From: Aureispira sp. CCB-QB1
GTDB lineage: Bacteria > Bacteroidota > Bacteroidia > Chitinophagales > Saprospiraceae
Assembly (NCBI GenBank): GCA_945870185.1
Contig: CAMBRK010000004.1
Span: 61,968 to 125,967 of the forward strand
Direction of reading: 5' to 3'
Length of the DNA: 64,000 nucleotides
The notes under the pieces are model-generated. The model was not told where the DNA came from. It did not search any database and saw only the letters and a list, made by a program, of their open reading frames with translations. Position 1 is the first letter of the stretch, and the number at the start of each line of letters is the position of its first letter. This document shows, piece by piece, positions 27,957 to 37,920 of this stretch. The translations under genes and the position numbers were made by a program.

Positions 27957-28448
27957 ATGATGAAATCATCTTTTATTTTTGCTTTGGTTTTTTTATTTCA
28001 CTTCTTTACATATGGTCAGCAGGGCATTTTTACTGTAAAAGTAGATAAAGATACCATGTTTACAGATGAAGTATTAAAAGTGGAATTTATTATGGATAAT
28101 CTTACGGGCAATTTCAAAGCTCCCAGTTTTTCTGGATTCAGGGTTGTGGCTGGACCAAATACTTCATCAAGTATGAGCATCATTAATGGAGAAGTAAACC
28201 AAAAAAAATCATACTCTTACATTCTAATGCCAGAAGACACTGGAACTTTGACCATAGAAAGTGCATATTTAAATTCCGAAGCAGATATCATAGAAACTGA
28301 CATCATTACCATCATAGTATTGGACCAAAAGGATGCATCCAGAAGTACGAATAGAAAGCAACAGACCTTCAGAAAAGAATTCAATACCGATGGACAATCA
28401 CCGCAAAAGGAAAGCTTAAAAAATAAAAGAGTCCTAAAAAAAATCTAA
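27957..28448 (+). CDS. short BatD-like single-domain protein
   Basis: The frame opens at a TTG at 27924, but the ATG at 27957 gives a clean signal peptide (MMKSSFIFALVFLFHFFTYGQ). The 163-residue product carries one Ig-like domain that copies the first domain of the following BatD: SMSIINGEVNQKKSYSYI here, SMTIINGKRSSSIGQNYL there. It has no C-terminal membrane segment. It ends one base before the ATG of the long BatD gene. It is probably a duplicated periplasmic module that works with it. Confidence 0.75.
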   Translation: MMKSSFIFALVFLFHFFTYGQQGIFTVKVDKDTMFTDEVLKVEFIMDNLTGNFKAPSFSGFRVVAGPNTSSSMSIINGEVNQKKSYSYILMPEDTGTLTIESAYLNSEADIIETDIITIIVLDQKDASRSTNRKQQTFRKEFNTDGQSPQKESLKNKRVLKKI

Positions 28449-28449
28449 C

Positions 28450-30159
28450 ATGAATTTTCTCGCCAAAAGCATCACATTCCTTTTGCTTTTTTCTTTTATC
28501 TCTGTGAATAGCTTCGCTCAGTCGTCTCCCTTAATAATGCAGATTGACAGAAGCCAGGTTACTGAAGGCGAAACCTTTGTCTTGGAAGTAAGTCTAGAAA
28601 ATGTAGATTCTGAAAACATCAAAATGCCAGATCTTAGTCCATTCGAAATGGTACAACCTCCTTCTACATCACGGTCTATGACCATCATTAATGGCAAAAG
28701 GTCGTCATCTATTGGGCAAAATTATCTACTGCTTGCGCCGAAAGTAGGTAAATTTAAAATTGGTCCCGCTACTGTTAAACTGGGTTCAAAAACTATTCAA
28801 TCCAATACATTGACCATCGAAGTTCTTAAATCATCCCCAAAATCACAAGCCGAACCTGCAACAGTGAAGAATGACATTACGTTAGTTTTGGAAGTATCGG
28901 CTACTACGGGATATATCGGTCAGCAGCTTATACTAGATTATGTAATCTATACCAGAAAAAATATAGAAACTTATAATATTGTGGACGCACCCAATCAAGA
29001 AGGATTTTATGTTCAACCATTGAATGACATCAGAGATCCTGGACGACGCAAAAGCATAAATGGTAAAGAATACTATACCCAGGTTGTAAAAAGAGAAATC
29101 CTTTTCCCTCAAAAATCTGGAAACTACACTTTGGGACCTCTTACCATGGATGTAGATGTTCCTACAGAAAATGGTCAATCTTCTTTTTTCTTCCGAGAGA
29201 CTAAAAAAGTAAGCGTCAAGTCCAACACAGTTAAAATAAAAATATTGCCCCTACCAGAGCCAGTCCCAAATGATTTTTGCGGAGCAGCAGGTATGATAGA
29301 CTTGGTTTCCAAACTTCAAAAATCGACTGTAACTGTTGGCAAAGCATTTGGTATAACTTTATACATTGAAGGATATGGAGACCCTAAAACCATAAAAGCT
29401 CCTAAATTTGATGTGCCTGGTGGTCTTGAAGGATACGAACCTTCGCTTATCCAAGAAGAGATTGTCACCCAAAATGATAAAATCTTGGTCCGTAAACAGT
29501 ATGAATACCTATTTGTACCCCAAAAGGATACGATTTATACGATCACACCACAGCTATCTTATTACGACCCCATAAATAATAAATACCAAAAAGTAGTTAA
29601 TGATAAACTCACCATCAATGCTGTAAAAAGTGATAGTGATATCACTGACGGAAGCAGTAGTGATCAGGATTACTCCAAATATATAAAAGAAGGTACTCAA
29701 GTTCATAATATTAAAAATAAATCCTGGGGATCGTGGTGGCATATTGGTGCTGTGTTAGGCATCATATTAGCTACTTTAGGAGGTATTTTTTGGAAGCGAA
29801 AAACGATGATTCAAGAAAAAAATCAGATAGAAGAAAACAATAAAGCTGGAAACATTGCCAAAAAAAGGCTAGCGAAAGCATCGTCATTTTTACAAGCTGG
29901 CGACGCCAAATCATTTTATGAAGAAATTGCATGGGCTACCACAGGATATATTTTACAAAAATACAATATCCCCAATACCGAAGCATCAGTATCATCCATC
30001 ATACAAATCATGAAAGAAAAAGGAGCAGGCGGTGAGATAACACACTTATATCAGTGGCTGCACCAACAATCTGAAATGGCAAGATTCGCAGGTAAATATG
30101 GAGATTTGTCCGAAATCATGCAAAAAGCTGAATATTTGATTACAGTATTAGATGAGTGA
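28450..30159 (+). CDS. BatD family protein
   Basis: 569 residues: signal peptide (cleaved near SFAQS), an extended periplasmic array of beta-sandwich domains, one transmembrane helix near WWHIGAVLGIILATLGGIF, and a cytoplasmic helical tail. This is the layout of BatD in Bacteroidota aerotolerance (Bat) operons. The usual neighbours (MoxR, BatA, BatB, BatC) are absent: lpdA and the short BatD-like gene precede it. The stop is 3 bp from that of the convergent lycopene cyclase. Confidence 0.85.
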   Translation: MNFLAKSITFLLLFSFISVNSFAQSSPLIMQIDRSQVTEGETFVLEVSLENVDSENIKMPDLSPFEMVQPPSTSRSMTIINGKRSSSIGQNYLLLAPKVGKFKIGPATVKLGSKTIQSNTLTIEVLKSSPKSQAEPATVKNDITLVLEVSATTGYIGQQLILDYVIYTRKNIETYNIVDAPNQEGFYVQPLNDIRDPGRRKSINGKEYYTQVVKREILFPQKSGNYTLGPLTMDVDVPTENGQSSFFFRETKKVSVKSNTVKIKILPLPEPVPNDFCGAAGMIDLVSKLQKSTVTVGKAFGITLYIEGYGDPKTIKAPKFDVPGGLEGYEPSLIQEEIVTQNDKILVRKQYEYLFVPQKDTIYTITPQLSYYDPINNKYQKVVNDKLTINAVKSDSDITDGSSSDQDYSKYIKEGTQVHNIKNKSWGSWWHIGAVLGIILATLGGIFWKRKTMIQEKNQIEENNKAGNIAKKRLAKASSFLQAGDAKSFYEEIAWATTGYILQKYNIPNTEASVSSIIQIMKEKGAGGEITHLYQWLHQQSEMARFAGKYGDLSEIMQKAEYLITVLDE

Positions 30160-30162
30160 AAA

Positions 30163-31326
30163 TCAATTAAAAAAGTTCTTAATATTATTCAAAGCTGATT
30201 TGGTAAACAACCAACGAGGTGATGTCCTATACATGATCTTCAGTTCTGTCCAAAAGTTGCTTTTCTCATCCAAAAAACTCAAAACATCCTGAATCTTATT
30301 TTTTCTGAAGATAGAAGAAAACACCTCCGAACCCTTACTGTTGTCTCTCCATAATACATCAATAAAGATCAGATCGTAGTACCAATGTCTAGATCTTACT
30401 GAAAATAGTCTCAGGTCGTCATTTAGCTTCAAAAAGTCAACCAAATTTTGACTATATTCAGTGATTCTTTTAAAAGTAAATCCGGTACTAGGCTTTGTCC
30501 ATCCTCCGGCGCTGCCTATATGGATGATATTTTTTGAGTTGTATTTTTCGAAAGGATAGCAAGTCATTGGGATGTTGCCTTGTTCTTTTTCAGTAATTTT
30601 GTACTGAGTTATTCCTAGTTGCTTGATGTACTCAGTAATCTCTATTTCATAAAATTCATCTTGCAGCAAATCTGCTGAAAACAGGGTGTATTCTATCAGA
30701 GCTTTGTTTTTTGAAAAAGGCAGGATATACATAAATCGAGTATTTCCTTTTTGTTCTACTGTAAAATCCATAAATGTAGCACCTTCAGGGTTAAATACAT
30801 CTTCTTCAGTTTCGATAAACCAACCTATAAAATGCTGTTTTAAGTATGGGAATGAATGATTTTGAGCCAGTACATTAGGATCAAAAATACTATTTAAAAC
30901 CTTACTGCAAGTTATTGTTGTATTTTTACATTCTACTTTTAGCTGATTTTTTTCATCATGAAGGGCAATGATGTCGTCATTTAAAAACTCAAAATTTTTT
31001 TTACTTTCCAACACCTTTAAAATAGAACGATAAAAATCACCACTTCGGATCATCTTATAGCTATAGTTTTCCAAAGCAATCGTTTTATGAAAAGAATCCG
31101 ATTTGAAAATGATATTTTTCCATTGCATAGATAGAATCTGATCCCATTCTCCGCGTCCATTTTCCCAAAAACACCAAGTCCTGTCGTGGGTATTTTTGAC
31201 ATCTTTATCTATGAGTAAAATTCGTTTTTGATCAAAATATGGATCTTGACTCATCCTATATGCGCACAGTAGGCCTGCAGCCCCTGAACCAACAAAAACG
31301 AAATCATAAAATAAGTTAGAAGTCAT
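30163..31326 (-). CDS. crtY: lycopene beta-cyclase (CrtY type)
   Basis: Flavin-binding carotenoid cyclase, 387 residues. The start FVFVGSGAAGLLCAYRM is the dinucleotide-binding fold. DRTWCFWE and the PMTCYPFEKYNSKNIIHIGSAG-type region are typical for bacterial CrtY. It would close the rings of lycopene to beta-carotene. No other carotenoid genes are in the window. It is the last gene of a minus-strand run from 33715. Confidence 0.85.
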   Translation of the reverse strand: MTSNLFYDFVFVGSGAAGLLCAYRMSQDPYFDQKRILLIDKDVKNTHDRTWCFWENGRGEWDQILSMQWKNIIFKSDSFHKTIALENYSYKMIRSGDFYRSILKVLESKKNFEFLNDDIIALHDEKNQLKVECKNTTITCSKVLNSIFDPNVLAQNHSFPYLKQHFIGWFIETEEDVFNPEGATFMDFTVEQKGNTRFMYILPFSKNKALIEYTLFSADLLQDEFYEIEITEYIKQLGITQYKITEKEQGNIPMTCYPFEKYNSKNIIHIGSAGGWTKPSTGFTFKRITEYSQNLVDFLKLNDDLRLFSVRSRHWYYDLIFIDVLWRDNSKGSEVFSSIFRKNKIQDVLSFLDEKSNFWTELKIMYRTSPRWLFTKSALNNIKNFFN

Positions 31327-31384
31327 AAGTGATTGACAAAAAATTAAACAATTTGTTCAATCCTGATTACATAAATACGTTTGG

Positions 31385-32140
31385 TCAAGCATTTAAAAAT
31401 GACTTGATAGCATTTTTTGCAAAATCAGACAGGATCAGCTTACCACTCATCTCTGCTCTTTGCTCTAGTAATGTATCCCAATGATCTGTACCTTCCCAAA
31501 ATACTTTTTTGAGCAATCCTAGTGCTTCGGGATTTTTTTTGCCTAAAATTTTGGTGAAGTGATCTATATAATCATCCAATTGCTTCAACGTCTCGAATGA
31601 TTCTGTAAACAAACCTTTTTGCTTGGCCCATTCCGCAGTTTGCCATTCGTCAGCATTGATAGCCATCTGACTAAAAGCTGAAAGTCCGACTTTACGCTCT
31701 ACCACAGGACCTATCACAAACGGACCAATACCCACAGCCAACTCAGATAATCTGACAGATGCATACTTGGTAGCCATACAATAATCGCAAGCAGCTGCCA
31801 ATCCTACTCCACCACCTACGGCTTTACCTTGTACCCGGCCTATGATGATTTTGGGACACTTACGCATAGCGTTGATCACTCCAGCGAATCCCATAAAAAA
31901 TTTCTTGCCCGTTTCAAAGTCTTGGATGGCTGCCAGTTCCGTAAAACTTGCTCCGGCAGAAAAAGTACGGTCGCCTTCACTCTTTAATACGATCAATATG
32001 GTATCGTTATCTTTTCCCGCAGCAGTGATTGCCTCCGCAAGTTTGGCCAATAAATGTCCTGGCATGGAGTTTTGTGCCGGATGATAAAATGTTATACTGG
32101 TGATTCCATTTTCGAAATGGGTAGATACATGTCCTTCCAT
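31385..32140 (-). CDS. enoyl-CoA hydratase/isomerase family protein
   Basis: Crotonase-fold protein of 251 residues. The frame begins at a TTG at 32146, but the ATG at 32138-32140 is the better start. Oxyanion-hole segments are visible as FSAGASFTELA and QGKAVGGGVGLAAACD. The second position where hydratases have Glu reads SELAVGIGPFVIGP, so the exact reaction (hydratase, isomerase or hydrolase) is open. It lies between DUF2461 and crtY genes in one run. Confidence 0.82.
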   Translation of the reverse strand: MEGHVSTHFENGITSITFYHPAQNSMPGHLLAKLAEAITAAGKDNDTILIVLKSEGDRTFSAGASFTELAAIQDFETGKKFFMGFAGVINAMRKCPKIIIGRVQGKAVGGGVGLAAACDYCMATKYASVRLSELAVGIGPFVIGPVVERKVGLSAFSQMAINADEWQTAEWAKQKGLFTESFETLKQLDDYIDHFTKILGKKNPEALGLLKKVFWEGTDHWDTLLEQRAEMSGKLILSDFAKNAIKSFLNA

Positions 32141-32158
32141 ACTCAATAAGATTGGGTT

Positions 32159-32845
32159 TTATAATCCTCCGTCATCATCACTTTGGATGCCTCTGTTCAG
32201 AAACTGCAACAAAGGTTTTATGTCTTGAAAATACTTGACCACCGTAGGGACTAGTTTTTCAGAAGTGATTAATGCATCTGATATCTTTGCTGTGGCTGTA
32301 AAACTTTTTAACTTTAAATATTCTATAGCAGGGTCTTCTGCGTTATATCCTTTGGGTGGTCTACTCAATTTAGCGCCACTTTCTATATCGAGATCTCTAT
32401 AAGCTTTAGAAAAATCTTTATTATCAATAGTATTTTTTAAATCCGGGTAGAAATAATGTATTTCCTTTCGGACCTTAGATAGTAATGGTGCTTCGGGCAT
32501 CCACAATCCACCACCTACAAAACACTGACCTATCTCTATGTGTAGATAATATGCAGCCAACATGCTTTTTTTACCTCCAGGATGCAGCGCTATACCCAGA
32601 TTGGTTTTATAGGGCGACTTATTGGTTGAAAAACGTATATCTCGATTTATTCTGAAAATACAATCTTTGGCCGTCAGCATTTCCAAGGATGGATCGTACT
32701 TTTTCATCTCACTGAGCAAGCTATCGGCGAGTCCAAGATATTCCGCTTTTACTATCTGATATCTCTTTTTATTGGCTTCAAACCACTCCCGGTTATTATT
32801 TTCTTTTAAATCCCGGAGAAACTCCAATGTAGCACTTGTCAACAT
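32159..32845 (-). CDS. DUF2461 family protein
   Basis: 228 residues, full length for DUF2461, with the family segments FLRDLKENNNREWFEANK near the start, FRINRDIRFSTNKSPYKTN and a central GGGLWMPEAP. The function is not known. Ten to twenty bases separate it from the genes on each side, so it is cotranscribed with the outer-membrane protein gene before it. Confidence 0.88.
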   Translation of the reverse strand: MLTSATLEFLRDLKENNNREWFEANKKRYQIVKAEYLGLADSLLSEMKKYDPSLEMLTAKDCIFRINRDIRFSTNKSPYKTNLGIALHPGGKKSMLAAYYLHIEIGQCFVGGGLWMPEAPLLSKVRKEIHYFYPDLKNTIDNKDFSKAYRDLDIESGAKLSRPPKGYNAEDPAIEYLKLKSFTATAKISDALITSEKLVPTVVKYFQDIKPLLQFLNRGIQSDDDGGL

Positions 32846-32860
32846 ATCAGTTAATATAAA

Positions 32861-33715
32861 TTAAAACCTAAAACCAAATGATGCCTGAATACCTACATTG
32901 GTATCAAAATGTTTGGCTTTCACTCCTAAATTGTTGACTTCGTCATAGGAGTTTCTCAAGAAATCAACATCGTCATTGGTCACATCTCTCAGTCCTATGT
33001 CATATCTGAGTCCAAAATAAAAACCTTTATTGATAAAATAGTTGGCTCCACCCGTAAGTCCAAAATCAAAAACCCTATACAAATTTCCTATTTTCTCACC
33101 TTCTGTTAAGTTGTAATATGCACCAGCGTCTTTGGCTAATCTAGTGACTTTACCATCTACCCAAACTGATGGCCCAAATTGGTTAGAAAATCCTCGAGCC
33201 TCATCCCTATAATAATTGTGAATTAATCCCTGCTGGAAAAAAAGACTATCTTTACTATGCACAAACTCCATGGTACCTGTCCCTTTAGGTCCTATAAGAA
33301 AGGATGCATATGCCCCTGCGAATAGCTCCAATTTTTTCGAAACTTCCCATTGTACCGTTACCGGAATACTGATGTAGGCATTGGAAACCTTCATGGTGAT
33401 GTTAGTGGCGCCTTTTTTTGCTATAAATGCACTTCCCAATGGTACTTTGTAGTATGATTGACCTTCGTAAGCATATTTTGTACCAATCTGTGTGTATAAT
33501 AATTCTCCTTTTACCGAAAATTTATCAGCAAACTTATAGGCATAATTAACTCCAAAGTGAAATCCATTGGCCAAAGAAAATTTTTCATTGACTCCTGCCT
33601 CTGTTGGTCCATCAAACTTAGTATAATTTAATCCAGCGCGTATTCCAAAACGCTGCGAAGTAGCTTGACTGACGACTACAGCCATGATCATAAATATAAA
33701 CAAATGTCTCAACAT
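32861..33715 (-). CDS. outer-membrane beta-barrel protein (PorT-like)
   Basis: 284 residues with a signal peptide (to about residue 20) and alternating beta-strands with aromatic ends, such as GIRAGLNYTKFDG, FHFGVNYAYKF and GFYFGLRYDIGLRDV, ending in a Phe (ASFGFRF). This is the outer_membrane beta-barrel type common in Bacteroidota. Ligand unknown. First gene of the run to crtY. Confidence 0.82.
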   Translation of the reverse strand: MLRHLFIFMIMAVVVSQATSQRFGIRAGLNYTKFDGPTEAGVNEKFSLANGFHFGVNYAYKFADKFSVKGELLYTQIGTKYAYEGQSYYKVPLGSAFIAKKGATNITMKVSNAYISIPVTVQWEVSKKLELFAGAYASFLIGPKGTGTMEFVHSKDSLFFQQGLIHNYYRDEARGFSNQFGPSVWVDGKVTRLAKDAGAYYNLTEGEKIGNLYRVFDFGLTGGANYFINKGFYFGLRYDIGLRDVTNDDVDFLRNSYDEVNNLGVKAKHFDTNVGIQASFGFRF

Positions 33716-33740
33716 GAAAATTTTTATTTCTAAAAATGTG

Positions 33741-33748
33741 CAAAGATA
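33741..33748 (-). promoter_or_regulatory. promoter -7 box of the 33715-30163 run
   Basis: Minus strand TATCTTTG, exact consensus, 25 bases before the ATG at 33715. Confidence 0.55.
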
Positions 33749-33982
33749 ACCTTAAACCATTAAAAAAGGTACTATATCTAGAATTTATGACACAATACAT
33801 TCTAGATTTAGGTCCAACATAAGGTTTAACGAAGATTGTTAGACATTCGCTTGGTGGCAAAATCAAAAAATTATGTTAAAAAACTATTAATCACTTGAAA
33901 AAACCACTTCACACCATTATATACCGAACCATCGGAATTAGCTTGGTACACTTAGTAGTTTGTTTTTACTTTGTTGGCAAAT

Positions 33983-35698
33983 ATGGATGTTATGAATAAA
34001 TCAGTTTTTTATTATTTGCCCGTTGTATTCTTAATTTGTGGATATTTATATTTTTCATATTGGACCAATCAAAATTGGAATGAAACTTTAAAATTTAGTC
34101 AAAAGGTAGAATACGATGAATTTGGTAAACAAGTAACTAAGTTAAATGTCCAAGAAGCTCAAGAAAATGACTTTTACATCGTGATCGACAGCCAAAAAGT
34201 CAGCACATTTTTTAAAGTGTTAGGTATAACCAATGATGGTCAATTGGCTGTACAGTATGGAAAAGGAAATGATATTTTACCAAATACTTTGGATTATGAT
34301 AGTTATACTGAAAAAAACTCTTACAATTTTGGAAATTTTTCTTACTCAAAGGTCACCAATTGGGTTGACGAGATCATAAATGATCATGAAAATTTTAATG
34401 AAAGAATTACCCTTTACAGTCAAGATCAACTTGAAGGTATATTGTGTAATAATATAGCGATGGGTTTTACAAAAAATATAGAAAATGAATCGAAAAACCC
34501 ATTTTTGACAGAAAATTTAGGCTGGGATTTAAGATGGCGTTATGCTATGGGAGATCCGTTAATCTTGTTGCCTATAATTTTTATTTTATTTATTCTTTTT
34601 TGGATATCAGAAAAATTACAAAAGTTATTCTTCACAGAAAAGAGAAATGTGTTTTACTATATTTTGGCAATTTTTGGAATCTCAATTTTTTCCTACTTTT
34701 TTGGAAATGATTTGAGAGGTCCAACTTATAATGGTGGTTCTGATTGGTATGGAATAATCTATATTTTTACAAGTTACGTAATCACATTTCTATTAACTGC
34801 CCATTTCAAGCAGTACTTCAATAATTATAATTTTGCAAAACGACAGTTTTTATATTTTTTCACCATTATTTTTATGGGTATATTATGCGAAATAGTCATA
34901 AAGTCAGCGGTAAACTATGTTTTTTATACTAGTAACCCATCTAACGAGTTCAAAGAAGTATTGTCAACAACTATTTTTTGGATATTTACTGGCTCTTTCA
35001 AAAATTGGCTCATGATTGCAACTGCCCATTTCTTAAACAATCTCATTGGATATATTTCTTCTCTACGTCGCAAATCCAAACAACTACAGGCCGTCACATC
35101 AGATGCAAAGGTATCTGCAGATGCACTGCTACAATCAGAAGCTAATGTCAATACACATTTTCTATATAATTCGCTACATGCGATCGCCGCTTTGGCACCC
35201 GTAGCTCCTGACAAAACCGAAACCCTTGCCCTCTCATTAGCCAAATTCTACAGATATACGACCAATAGAAATGACGAAACATGGATCACCATCAAGGAAG
35301 AAGTAGAAGCACTGACATCATATCTTGAAGTAGAAAAAATCCGATTGGGCGAAAAACTGACTTATGCTTTCGATGTATCAGATGATGTTTCTGGTGTCAA
35401 AATACCCAAGTTCTTGCTTCAACCATTGGTGGAAAATGCCGTAAAATATGGTTATGACGTGGAAAAAGACACCACAAATGTTAAGCTATCTTTCTACAAA
35501 TTGGATCACAACATCTTAAAAATATCTGCCTGTGATAGTGGCAAGTCTTTTGGTGATCAAATGGAAACAGGAAAAGGAATCAGGCAAGTTAAAGATTTGC
35601 TGAAGCGATTTTATCCTGATGGACACACGATTAGTTTTGTCAATGAACCTGTGAAGTGTGTGGAGATAGTGCTTGATATTAAAAAATTAATGACATGA
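33983..35698 (+). CDS. LytS-type sensor histidine kinase, first of a pair
   Basis: The frame opens at a TTG (33971), but ATGs at 33983 and 33992 are better. About 570 residues: one N-terminal membrane helix, an extracytoplasmic region of about 130 residues, several membrane helices, and a His_kinase/HATPase_c module. The phosphorylation motif reads NTHFLYNSLHAI, with Thr where the family has Pro, and the N-box is LQPLVENAVKYGY. The gene overlaps the next kinase by 4 bp. It probably senses an outside signal and acts through the LytTR regulator at 37921. Confidence 0.86.
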   Translation: MDVMNKSVFYYLPVVFLICGYLYFSYWTNQNWNETLKFSQKVEYDEFGKQVTKLNVQEAQENDFYIVIDSQKVSTFFKVLGITNDGQLAVQYGKGNDILPNTLDYDSYTEKNSYNFGNFSYSKVTNWVDEIINDHENFNERITLYSQDQLEGILCNNIAMGFTKNIENESKNPFLTENLGWDLRWRYAMGDPLILLPIIFILFILFWISEKLQKLFFTEKRNVFYYILAIFGISIFSYFFGNDLRGPTYNGGSDWYGIIYIFTSYVITFLLTAHFKQYFNNYNFAKRQFLYFFTIIFMGILCEIVIKSAVNYVFYTSNPSNEFKEVLSTTIFWIFTGSFKNWLMIATAHFLNNLIGYISSLRRKSKQLQAVTSDAKVSADALLQSEANVNTHFLYNSLHAIAALAPVAPDKTETLALSLAKFYRYTTNRNDETWITIKEEVEALTSYLEVEKIRLGEKLTYAFDVSDDVSGVKIPKFLLQPLVENAVKYGYDVEKDTTNVKLSFYKLDHNILKISACDSGKSFGDQMETGKGIRQVKDLLKRFYPDGHTISFVNEPVKCVEIVLDIKKLMT

Positions 35699-37281
35699 AG
35701 AAGACATACATATACACAGCTATTATCATTTTTATTGGTCTTTCATTTATTTTATGGGATTTTTATAAAATAAATGACGAAGTTAAAAACGATCATCATT
35801 ATTTTAAGAGTAATCTTGATTATGTAAATGCTGAAAAAAATGATATATGTGTTATTAAAAAAAGCAGTGAAACTTTAGTGTATTTTAAAGTAGAAGGACT
35901 AACAAATGATCATCGTATATGCATAAGGTATGGAAGCAAGCCATCTTCTATACCAAAAGAAGAAATGGAAAGAATTGTATTTTCATCAGATGGAAACCAA
36001 ATGAACTTCAATCAAAGATGGGTAAGCGATATTTTTAATGACGAAAATGGGTGGCAAAAAGACATTTCTATTTTAAAACAAAGTGAATTTCAAGAATTAA
36101 TGGATCAAAATCAAATTTACTGCTACCGAAGGTTAAGGTTTAATAGTACTCAGCAGACCTCTGGTTTGGTATTTCCGATTTATAGTGGAATAATGATGGG
36201 CTTTTACTTACTTCTACTTATTGTTTTGACCTTTAATGAGCTACTTTCAAAAAAGACCCATATTGTTACCATAATATCAATAATTGCTACTTCTATTTTT
36301 GTAGCCCGGGTTTTTACAGGACAATGGTTTGCAACACTATTTAATGTTTTTCTTACAAAAAATCTAATTACATTCTTCTTAATATTTTGGATATTAAAAA
36401 AATTTAATATAACCTACTCACATTTTGAGTTTGGTAGAAAGGAATTTTTAAAGTTTATTTATATAGCTACATTCGGATTCTTTAGTGAATGGATCGGCGG
36501 CACAGTATTTAATTATATATATTTCGATTTCTTTGACTTTAATGGTGGTATGCTTTACGAGTTTGGTAAATTCTCCAATATAATGGGTTGGTTTAAGTTT
36601 TGGATCTACTTCGCCGTAGCCAACTTCATGAGCAATCTAACAATCTACATTTTAGATCTCAGGAAAAAAGAAAAAATATTCAAACTCCAAAAAACAGAAG
36701 GTACTTTAACTTCATCCACACTAGCGTCCATCCAATCTCGCATCAATCCACACTTCCTTTACAATGCGCTCAATAGTATTGCATCTCTAGCTCGCACAGA
36801 ACCGCGAAAGACCGAAGAAATGGCACTCCAGTTAGCTAAATTTTATGATCAATGTAGCGACATCAAATCAAAGCCAATGATAACCTTAGCAGAAGAGCTA
36901 GAAATATTAAAGTCGTATCTAAAAATAGAAAAAATCAGATTTGGAGATCGGCTACAAGTAGAATTACCGACTAATGATGATGTCATGGAATGTATGATAC
37001 CATCTTTTACGCTACAACCGATCGTAGAGAACGCAATAAAATACGGATACAACACATATGAAAATGACATCAAAATTCGCATCACCGCGGAGATAAATGA
37101 CAAGTCACTTATACTTCGTATTTATGATAGTGGTACACCTTTTGCAGATAATTTACACTCCGGATATGGGCTAAATAGTATTTCTAAAAAACTCAAAGTA
37201 CTTTACCCTGAGCGACACTCGATTAGTTTTATCAATGAACCAGAGAAGTGTGTGGAAATGGTGCTTGAAAAGGAATATTAA
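35695..37281 (+). CDS. LytS-type sensor histidine kinase, second of a pair
   Basis: 528 residues and clearly a paralogue of the kinase before it. Its N-terminal outside domain carries the same landmarks (YFKVEGLTNDHRICIRYG against FFKVLGITNDGQLAVQYG). The kinase core has the canonical INPHFLYNALNSIASLA, the N-box LQPIVENAIKYGY and a G-box with SGYGLNSI. Translational coupling with the first kinase suggests they may form a heterodimer. Confidence 0.88.
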   Translation: MKKTYIYTAIIIFIGLSFILWDFYKINDEVKNDHHYFKSNLDYVNAEKNDICVIKKSSETLVYFKVEGLTNDHRICIRYGSKPSSIPKEEMERIVFSSDGNQMNFNQRWVSDIFNDENGWQKDISILKQSEFQELMDQNQIYCYRRLRFNSTQQTSGLVFPIYSGIMMGFYLLLLIVLTFNELLSKKTHIVTIISIIATSIFVARVFTGQWFATLFNVFLTKNLITFFLIFWILKKFNITYSHFEFGRKEFLKFIYIATFGFFSEWIGGTVFNYIYFDFFDFNGGMLYEFGKFSNIMGWFKFWIYFAVANFMSNLTIYILDLRKKEKIFKLQKTEGTLTSSTLASIQSRINPHFLYNALNSIASLARTEPRKTEEMALQLAKFYDQCSDIKSKPMITLAEELEILKSYLKIEKIRFGDRLQVELPTNDDVMECMIPSFTLQPIVENAIKYGYNTYENDIKIRITAEINDKSLILRIYDSGTPFADNLHSGYGLNSISKKLKVLYPERHSISFINEPEKCVEMVLEKEY

Positions 37282-37351
37282 AATTCAGTTTAAACTTCCA
37301 AGGTTTCATTTAAATATGATAACTTTGCTAAACTGTTTAGATTAGTTTTGT

Positions 37352-37681
37352 ATGAGTACTATTAATTTTTATCACATTGAAGGATTTATTATTTATTCTT
37401 TTGGCATATTAATGTTTACCAATTTAATTATTGGTATAATTCAAATTTGTAGTGCACTAATTCGTTACTTTTTTTGCAAAGAAAAATATCCTGGATTTAA
37501 AGATAAAATGGTCGTTTATTTAATGAGCGTCCTATTTTACTTTATTCTTCTGTTTATATTTTGGCAAGTTTTCGATGTTGAAAGGAATATGAATTCTTAT
37601 GAAGAAATTCTTATGTTTTATACACTAATTTTGCCATGGCCATTAGCTATTTATTATTGGAAAATAGTTTATTTCAATTAG
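37352..37681 (+). CDS. small membrane protein of unknown function
   Basis: 109 residues with about three hydrophobic helices: around IIYSFGILMFTNLIIGIIQI, YLMSVLFYFILLFIFWQVF and FYTLILPWPLAIYYW. No family recognised. Located 70 bp after the kinase pair and 239 bp before the response regulator, so an accessory role in that signalling locus is possible but unproven. Confidence 0.55.
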   Translation: MSTINFYHIEGFIIYSFGILMFTNLIIGIIQICSALIRYFFCKEKYPGFKDKMVVYLMSVLFYFILLFIFWQVFDVERNMNSYEEILMFYTLILPWPLAIYYWKIVYFN

Positions 37682-37907
37682 GATAAACTTAATGACAAAT
37701 GAATTATTAACTCCATTTAGGTCAGAAATTTGTTCATTACAAATTAGACCTTTCAACTAATAAAGTGAAAGAACCTACACTATTTTAAATATTGTTAATC
37801 TCTGCTGCAGCATCCTAAAAATCGCATACATTTGCTTTCCATCACCCATTTCACTCTCATATATCCCGTTTCGTCAGAAAATGTTTGGATACCTCACCTT
37901 AAGATTG

Positions 37908-37915
37908 TTTCTTTG
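37908..37915 (+). promoter_or_regulatory. possible promoter box of the LytTR regulator
   Basis: TTTCTTTG, one mismatch from TAnnTTTG, with TTTGG at 37884-37888 near the -33 position. Only 5 bases separate it from the ATG, so the transcript would be leaderless or nearly so. Confidence 0.38.
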
Positions 37916-37920
37916 CTACC

